Origin: Fasciolopsis buskii
Taxonomy: Eukaryota; Platyhelminthes; Trematoda; Plagiorchiida; Fasciolidae
Direction of reading: 5' to 3'
Assembly (NCBI GenBank): GCA_008360955.1
Contig: LUCM01005536.1
Span: forward strand, 62,001 to 126,000
Length of the DNA stretch: 64,000 bases
Shown here: piece by piece, positions 12,601-21,600 of the stretch
How the letters are laid out: each line of letters starts with the position of its first letter
How positions within the stretch are numbered: position 1 is the first letter of the stretch
Notes under the pieces: model-generated
Told to the model about the DNA's origin: nothing
Databases searched by the model: none
What the model saw: the letters and a program-made list of their open reading frames with translations, nothing else
Position numbers and translations under genes: made by a program

Positions 12601-15600
12601 AGATAGTGTATAGTTCTACGTCAAAGTACGAAAACCAAACCACAAATGCAAAACAGAAATTTCCTGGAAATTTGTTTTCACTTGTCCTATCCTATTCAGG
12701 TGGATAACGTCTTGTACGCTGTTCTTGTTGGTGTCAATTCCATTCATTTCGATTTCAACTCATGCAACTTTAGCCTCAGAAATATGTATCAGAAAGATCG
12801 ACGTGGTAGCCTGACCAAAGAAGGCTCAGGTAGAGTGGCCCTTTGGAAGCACCTCGGCCTTGTTCACTGTTACACTTTGGAATGCAATTACAACACGGGT
12901 GAGTCTTTTGGTTATGTATCAACTATTTTTGTTTACCTCTTTATTCATGATACAAAGGCGTGCAAAATCTCCGGTAATTGGACTGCGACCACTGATAGGT
13001 TGTCAAAATGTGGAAGGGGCCGGTAGTGAAACATCTCAAATTCTCCTCACTAACGTTCATACCCCCCACACACACGTTGGCATGTTTATCACTGTCAGTC
13101 GATCGGTGGCATAGAATTAGAAGATATAATGTTGATGGCCGAGTACACACATTTACTAGGCGGTTGTGAATCTTCGCACAGCAAATGCTTCACTTTTTAT
13201 TTAGTGCCCTCTTTTCATTGAAAAAAGATTGAAGGTATTGTGCTAACTGATCAGCTATTACTCATATTTCGCACCCTCTGTCTTCTAACTGAAGGTCCAA
13301 TTCTGAATCGTTTATGCCGATGTTTGGCTTCAGCCGCACCAGATGAGACAGGCCGTTTAACTCCTCCTGGAAGTTTTGCTGGACCCCACTGGATAGACTT
13401 AGCTGGTTCCATGGGTATTCCGCTTCAGTCGACCACACCAAGTGTACAGAATGTCAGTGGTATTATCAAGGGGAATCAAACAAGCAACATACCAATGATG
13501 TGTTTCCCCCAACGCTATACTCCAGCTCATTTCGAAGAGGTCGGACGTGCACTGTTATGCGGAATGCTAGACCTTGACCAAAGCAACCCCTGGCCCCGTA
13601 TTGCAGCTTTGGCTGGGCCAAACTGTGCTGCTGGGCTCGGCAATATAACAACAGTGACCGGGATGCCAGAATTCTCTCACATGCGAGTAAGTTCCGGTGC
13701 CGAACATTGCGTGAATTTCGGTTAGAATTTGACGTTGGTTTTTTAAATGGAAGTGGGCGTATACGTCCCTAGTTTTTAATTCAAGGCTCCGTTGAATCAA
13801 CATCAGTAAAAAAAAAGCGTTTACGCTTATGTTCCAGTTGGGCTATTGACTAGCACTGACTGATGAACTCAGTATATTTACTGTCCACCTAACTCAAATA
13901 TCGTATTTTTGTTGGAAACTGTGATAGCGTTAACTGCTTCAAAAACCACGATTTTGTCTGAGTTTGCTTATAGGTTTTGATGAACTTATTGTTGCTATCC
14001 CAGCCCTATTTGCTTTTGAATCGCACAAGGCCTTGACTGGAAGTGACTGGATGATCGCGCGTAAGCAACATTGCATCTTCTATAATCGCTAGCATTACGA
14101 CTCCCTGTTCAAACCGTTCACCGACAGATATAGTTAACTTAGCTTTGAATAGTGGGTGATGATCATATTTTTCATTCACTTAAACTTAATGGGAATTGAT
14201 AGTAATATCCATCCTTAATCCTCCGATTGTCCTTCGTAGGCCAGACTTATTACTTTTCAAACATCGAGGTTTGTAAATACCTCTGAGTAAAAAGCATGCG
14301 AATCCATAGATCACTGTTATCATCCTTTACAATTCCAGCTTCAAAAATTTCAAAGCGATTACAACTGGATAATTTAATGTGTTGCGTGGACTTCCTTAAT
14401 TAATCACTTGCCTTTCACTACCCTATCCGAATTCTATAAGTCCCTTTACAAAATAGTTTTCTACGTAGTTGTTGCATCTGGCACCACCGCTTCTTGTTTT
14501 CAGCAGCTTATAGGTTGCTTTACTGTTTAGTTTCTACATGCCTTCTGAGCAGTTACGGCCATTCACAATCCATTGTAGTTGATGAATTAACCTGGTAAGT
14601 GGAAACTAAAAGGAGGATATAGGAGGAATGTAAACACTCAAGATATTTTTAAAGGATCTGTGTATATCAGAGAACTAGTAGTCAGTAAACATCAGGACCG
14701 AATGACGTAAGGAGTGTATCGAAAAATGGATGCGCCATGTATTGCTTTTTATTGTGAATGATATAATGTTAATAACATAGCGTGTCATTAACATTATATC
14801 ATTCACAGTAACTAGCAGGCAGCGTATGCGATGGATCGATCGAGAATATTTAACGGGGTCAAGGAGTTAATAAATGAGGGCATATCTGCTTAAAACACTT
14901 AATTTAAAAAATGCAGAGGAAGCAGAATAAACAGTTTTTTGGTTGTCTGGAAGTGGTGCGAGGAGACAGATGTAACGTAGAATGGAAAATCCGACCGCGA
15001 ACCATGGACCCAGAAATCAATACCACAAGTCGGACACCAACCACCGAGCTTCCGCTTACCGGTCAGACACTGCGACGGAGCAACCATGGACGCGGCTCTC
15101 AAATTTAAACTACGTAAGTGAACATCCGGCTCCCGGCGTCGACTTCTGGACGCATACTACGTAAGAGCATTCTCTATTCTATAAAACATGTGAGCCTTTC
15201 ATTAGCCCCACTTTTACTGCAATCGGCACAGATGGTGAGTGGCCTTCACGCTGGTGGGATAGTCGCTAAATCGCGTTTGACAACCCTTGAACTTCCATAT
15301 TCAATGTTCCTAGGGAAGACCCAGTGAATAGCCAAAGATAACTAATTTTATCGGGGATCATTTCATGTAGTGAGTGTTTGGTTTTTAAAAGTAGTTTTTT
15401 TAGAAATAACCAAAAGATATTTCAGCTTAAACTAAGTCCGATAAATTTAGTATTTTACTGATGTCTCCATTCGAGCAATCGCAGAAAGGTTGCTTCCTCC
15501 CTGGTCTCTTACCTAGTTAGAATTTAATAAGGATCTAAATTATTGCGGTTCAGAATAATATGAAGAATTATTCCATTGCTTCTGTGATTGATAAGAAGGC

Positions 15601-18600
15601 GACAGTGGTTTTTCTAGTGCTGTGCAAATGTTCCATGTAGAAGGGAAAAATATACCAGTAGCAGTTATTCTTCTACTATTCACCAGATAACCGAACCTGC
15701 TGGCTGTGGTCAAGCGGATTAAGTGTCTGTTACCGAAGCAGCCTGATGTTCATATCTCGGCTCTATCAGCAACTCTAATGGTGGCGCCCTATTCTTGCAC
15801 CCCTGGACACTACATCTGATCTAACGGGACCTGATACTGTCCTATACCAGTCCTAGTTTCAACGTCATGGTTGCCGGTTCCTCCTGGCTCCAGGTGTGGT
15901 GGGACTTAATGGCTATGAAGCATGCGTTTTCCACTGTACTCGTGCATGAAGCATATCGTTAAGAATCTCAGAACTAGTTTGTCCTAAAAATTTTAAAAAG
16001 TGTCGTTTCTAAACCCATCAAGGCCACCGTACTCATCTACTGTAAAATACGTGAATATGATCAAAATGGAAAAGTCCCCAACCTTGACCGCATTCGGAAC
16101 CCAGGTATAGACACAATGCTTTCATTTTGTATCGCGTAGGCTTTGTCATCTCAGGATGTTCGGAAATTTCACTTTTAGACCGCTGATTACTAGCCAAAAC
16201 AAGTAAGCATAGGGAAACCACTTTCCATAAATTGACGTATCTTAATGAATGAAGGGATTCGAACTTCACAGGATCGAATTCGTCTCACATTTAGATAATA
16301 TGCACTTGACTGCGCTTATAAGAGGAACGCTTTGTTCAGGGTCTTCCGTAACCAGTATTCTACTGCTTCATTTCCGTAGCTAAGCGAAGTGTTCTTTTTC
16401 TCTCTATCTTGGGCAGGCTTTGAGGGAATGGGTAAGAAAGTTTGTCAGAGGTTTATCCAGCTGCAGTCCAGGTGGCAATTACCCAGCGACCTCTAAGTCA
16501 TCCAGTCAAAGAAGTTCATTTAATCAGCCAACTGTCTCGGCGGAATACAGTCGAACAAGTGAGCGGAATTCGGCGGTCGGTGGAAGTACGGCGCAAAAGG
16601 GGAACAGAAATGAGAGAAATGTCAACCACACCAAAATGACTCCAGTTTCATCTGGTTCACCTTCAGTCATGACTGCGACCACAGTGAGTGTCCTGTCAAA
16701 TAAAACAAACTCATCCGTTTTGGTCAGTTCGTCTACTAGTGCACCAACACGAAGTGCTGACTCTTCACAACGAAGCACACTGAACCCCGTCCGTGTGCAT
16801 CGACCAGAAGTGAATTCAGGCACTGCTTACAGTACGAAAACAACATCATCCAGACAGCATGATTTAATGGGTATTGGAAAACCTGCACGATCAAAATGGA
16901 GCAGTAGCGCGGAAGATGCGCATGTCAGCAGACTAGGAGCAAAATTCTCAGAGAGGTTGACGCTAGGTGACCATACGTATCACATACCAAAGCGCTTAAC
17001 GCAAGAATCCCAAGCAAGGTTAAAACTAATTGAAAACGCTGTGAATGGTAACCCGGAACCATCAGAAACAAATGAAATCTCTGAACTGAATACTTCTAAC
17101 AACGATCCCGGAAGAAGACGGAACCCGAAAGACTTGTTAGATGAAATGACTACTTCCAAGCGGTAAGTGTGCATGAAGTGAGTCCCCTGTTTTTTGGATA
17201 TTTGTCAGATAGTCAAACGGGTTGGAAAATTAGGGCATTAATGACTAGGCATTCGCTCAGTGATTGTGGCGAATTGTATTAGGCACCTGTCACCCAGAAA
17301 ATCAAAGGTTCGAATCAGAGAACCATCGGTCACCCTGCTGGTAGACGGAAATTCGATTTGAGTCTATTCGTTAGCACCTGAAATATAGGTGTCCTATGTG
17401 ACTTCATAGTCCCAAAATTTTAAGGTCACTATTGCCAGCCCTCCCCCTATGTGGTGCTCCCTAGCCGGTAAGATCTATTCTTATCACTGTATTCATGGGT
17501 CAAGCACGTCATAAAAAGTTGGACGGATTTTTGTTCTTGAAACCTTACACAAATTTGCTCATCTGTAATGTAAGTGCGTCTTGACAGATCAGTCTCAGCT
17601 TATTACTGCTCCGAGGTAAACTGATGTGGTCAAAAGTAAACATGAAACTCTTAGCTGCGGTGTGATAGAATGGAGTCAAATTTCATCGGTTTCGTTGAAC
17701 ATTCTCCCTCAAGTTTGGGGCGAGTGGGCAGTAAAATCACTGTCGCAGTACGGGTGCAGTTGGGAAGTTGTCTCATGCTGTAGGATTAAAAATAGTTAAA
17801 CCGTGGTTTCAAACGATAAGTTAAGTGACTTTTCTGAGCATTACTAACATCATTTCCTCAAGATTTGGGAAATGTTTGAAGAATCTAGTACATACGGGTA
17901 TGTGCTGTCGTCAGATGAATGCCCTTTTCGAAAGTCATTTCCTACGAGGTTTTTAATGTCATCCTTACAGTAGTAGAGGATTTAATACTACTGAAAAAGG
18001 CCTTACTGTTTTATCAACACTGCATCACGTGTTGTTGATATGCAATACACTACTGTCGAACAACTCAGTAGCGTAATGGCTAAGACAAACAGCTCAAAAC
18101 TGTTTTTGTCAAGTTCGCGTACAAGTTTGGACTCAGCGCATATGTACTAGTGATAGTCTCAAACTGATATGAAAGAATCATGTAGTAATTCCATGATATC
18201 TTAATGGTATGCTGGGCATCGGTACCTCATAATGAATCCGTTGAGAAACACCTCGTCCTTCTTTGCTTTCGTCTTAACATACTATTCCACGTACCCCATT
18301 ACCAACTAGATTATCATTTTAGATAAACAAGAAAACCAAAACTGTGGATAACTTATGATGCATGATGTGATTAACGTAACTGTAACCAATCACATGCAAC
18401 TAGGAATCTGTAAATTAGTTCACGCCATCCGATAACTCTTCGACTAGCCCGATTGCTTTAAGCAACTTCAAAATATCAGCGAAGGAAATTACGAAGTTGA
18501 TCACAGTCGGAAAGCACTGTGTTTGCAGGAATATGGTGAATTGGCTTACATATCAGAAAACATTGAAATCGTTAGTGTTTTCTCTTAACGCATATCAACC

Positions 18601-21600
18601 TTAGTCCGTAAACGTTTAGTCAGCGAGCTTTGAAACCATCCTAACTTATACACTGTTTTCTTTTATTTCTTGTCTCTCTGATTCAGTAATCCCGCTAAAA
18701 GCAACGCATGGAAGATGGCCAAGTTGTGTGTCGGCTCTGAAGGCGATGAACCACTTCGTTGGTCTGCTGCGAAACCATTGCACTCTGATAGAGGTGCAAC
18801 TTATGGAACCATTGGGCAAACTATGAGAATAGCAAACCCTAAACACTGTTCAGTCAGAGCGTCAAACGAGTTCTCTCATCATACGAACTTCAAGCGGAAT
18901 GCTCGGAAACCAATGAATTTGGCTGAATCTATCCTAATGAGTTATCAGGCGAATTCTCGTCAACGTCGAATGATGACTGAGCTCGAGCTAGACAGTGCAC
19001 GCGCAGTATTTCCTTCATCAAACAACATGCGACATCCTGGAGATCGGGAGTTTCTCATTCAAGGCGAACCTATGCTGAAATCCAGCTCGACCAGAGACAG
19101 CCGAACTAATCATCGCGACCTGGTGGGTGTGTTCACATTATGAGATCCCAGAATCAGGATGAATCATCCGATATACTTAGTTCACTGCAAACTAGTTTTG
19201 AATTTACTGAATGCATACCTCTGATGGTTATTCTCTTGGTTCCATTAGGTCTCAAAAGTTAACATAAGCAGTCTAATAAAAATGACACCTCTGCATGACA
19301 TCCTAAACTGGTACTGTTAGAAATGAATGGAATTCCACTACCCTCAGGGAATTTGCTGGCAAACATCATACTATTGGAAATACTTATTTTATTGGTGACA
19401 ATTTGTTAAGGGGTTGTGTAGCTCATGCTGCCTATAAACGTTGTTCCAGCAGGCAACAACTATACTCCGAAAAGTCAAGGGCTGGTAACAAGCTGATGCT
19501 TTTCAAACGTTTAGACCAGGAAAAAACTGAAAAAAATGTCAAAAGCCGCCTACCTAGCTAGAACAAATCAGCTCCAGATTGCTTATTGGATCGAATTTAC
19601 AGTCCACTCTTCCGAGCGCAAAATTATGCGAATCCAAACCAAAAGCGGCCGTGAGCTGCCTACAAACAGGAACTGATGCATAATTAACTAGTCGTAACCG
19701 GTTCCTCCTGGATTACGTCAAGTTACCTAGGCACTCGTAAATGGTTCATTTCTTGCTATCCAATAAATAGACTCCCAAATGGGTCTGATCTAATCTAGGT
19801 GACATGTATGACGTTCTACAGAATTATTCTGGATGGTAAAGCCGTGAATTGCTGCATTTTTGCTTTCATTTGCTGCAAAGAAAAAATTGAATCGACTATA
19901 TCAAAGTGAAAACTGTTTTGCCACGATCTACAAGCTGATGATAATGGGCATGAAGAAGAGAGAATCTGCATTGTCAAACATCAGCTCGTTGCTAAATTAA
20001 CTGAATAGAAAATTTTCTAGTAGCGTCTTCTAAGATGTAGTATTGAAACATGGAGGAGAATTCAGACACTAAATCGTTTTCTAATTAGTGATAACCAGCG
20101 TCTGCCAGACGTTACACTTAATTGACATGGCACGCCATATCCGCCAACATAAAAGGTGATGGAAAAATTACTTCTGCATTCGGTCACTTCTCATTGATTA
20201 ATTGATAACATCGAAAACCACGTGTGTGAATTTACTTACCGATTAATCCGTCTAAGGTGCTTTTATTTAATAATCTCCCGGGTTATAATCTAGGGAGTTA
20301 AATTATGAATCCTCTCACTCTTCATCTCAAGACAGTTCCAAACTCTACTCAGCAGTATTTGTGAACTTTAAGACACATAAGATACGCATCCATCAAGTGC
20401 GAGCGTCAAATAATAGACATGAGACAGCCATTCTTCATTAATATCAGTCCTCTGCTAGTACTGCCTTGATATCCATCATGACTTCTGTTCACAAAAGAAG
20501 GTCCGAGAGATATCCGATAAACCCGAGTTCGGGTTTAGTATATATCACTCAGTGTGCTTGCTTTCTGATGCAGCCAGTATTGCTGTCTGCTCTAAAGAAT
20601 GGTCTATATTTACTCATTCCTTTTCTCCGGCTCCCAGAATGCACCTCTTACGTCACATCAATAACAATCGGCTTCTGTAGACCCGTGCTCCTAATTGGTC
20701 AATAAAGAAGGCGACTATTGCCGCAGTCTTTTTTATTTTCCCACATTTCCCTCTCCACCACTGATCGCGATCACTTCTCAAGCTCCTGGTCAGTTGACGT
20801 CTTCAAGACTTGCGCACCTCCTTGAATGTTGTATTGACGGCCAGATCTGCAAGCTTCCAACAGAGTAACGGATGTCAACAGTAGCCACTTTTCCTGAGGT
20901 TTATGTGGTTTGGAATCATGCATGGCAATTGCCGCTGAGTGCATGGCTCCTTTGATCAGCTCCCAGTGTTCGCTCAGAGTCTAAGCATTTGGTTTTGACG
21001 ATGACCACGGTGAAAGCTCCCACTAGAAGTGAAGTCGGCTATTATCCTCTAGAGTCAAAACTGTAGGGCGCGTAATTTTCGCGTTTATATAGCCACAGAG
21101 TGGACGCAACCAAAAACAAGTTCGGACTAAAGGATGACCTGAACTGAGAGTTGCAGATCAGAATGAATAACAGTTCTCGATTAATCCACGCCATCGGTAA
21201 CCAGTGGCAATGTAATCAATCTGAGTCTGATGTCGTGGAGGCGAAGATGGGCACCAGGAGACCTCATGACGATTCTTATGGCAAATGTTTTGTTCGCCAG
21301 TAATATTCTGAAGTCGAACTGAAATTGGACTACGTGGTCGTCATTGACATTTCAATTGAGTGGGACAGCAAACTATCGTTCATTATGCCTTTCTGTCTCC
21401 ACTAAATTGCTAACTTCGGCCATGTAATCATCAGCAACGACCACAACTACCAATCGAGTGCCATGGTAATTTAGTGAGGCTAGTTTGGGCAGAAAATAGG
21501 AACAAGTTAAGTCATTAGAACCTTACGAAAGCCCACGATCGAGGCAGATTTTCAAAATCAGTGAAACGAAAACAAACTTTTGTGAACGCTGTAATTGGCG

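Larger units (their letters stand above)
48..12699 (+). other. 12.65 kb intron of the AGBL5-like gene, loaded with repeats
   Basis: Donor GTGAGC at 48; acceptor ends in TATTCAG at 12699 after a pyrimidine-rich run. Contents from left to right: SINE on the - strand (384-560), RTE-like LINE relic (about 1690-2760), family C repeat with TA microsatellite (3916-4278), pentamer satellite (4815-7300), a second TA tract (9577-9604) and a GC-rich segment (11640-12130). In 7320-9570 and 9605-11640 I see no convincing exon, RNA gene or repeat. Confidence 0.8.
13687..16416 (+). other. 2.73 kb intron with hairpin and SINE-like repeat
   Basis: Donor GTAAGT; acceptor TTTTTCTCTCTATCTTGGGCAG. It contains a 21-bp-stem inverted repeat (14749-14811) and a tRNA-like dispersed repeat (15700-15920). 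A short open frame at 14911-15108 shows no homology I recognise. Confidence 0.8.
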
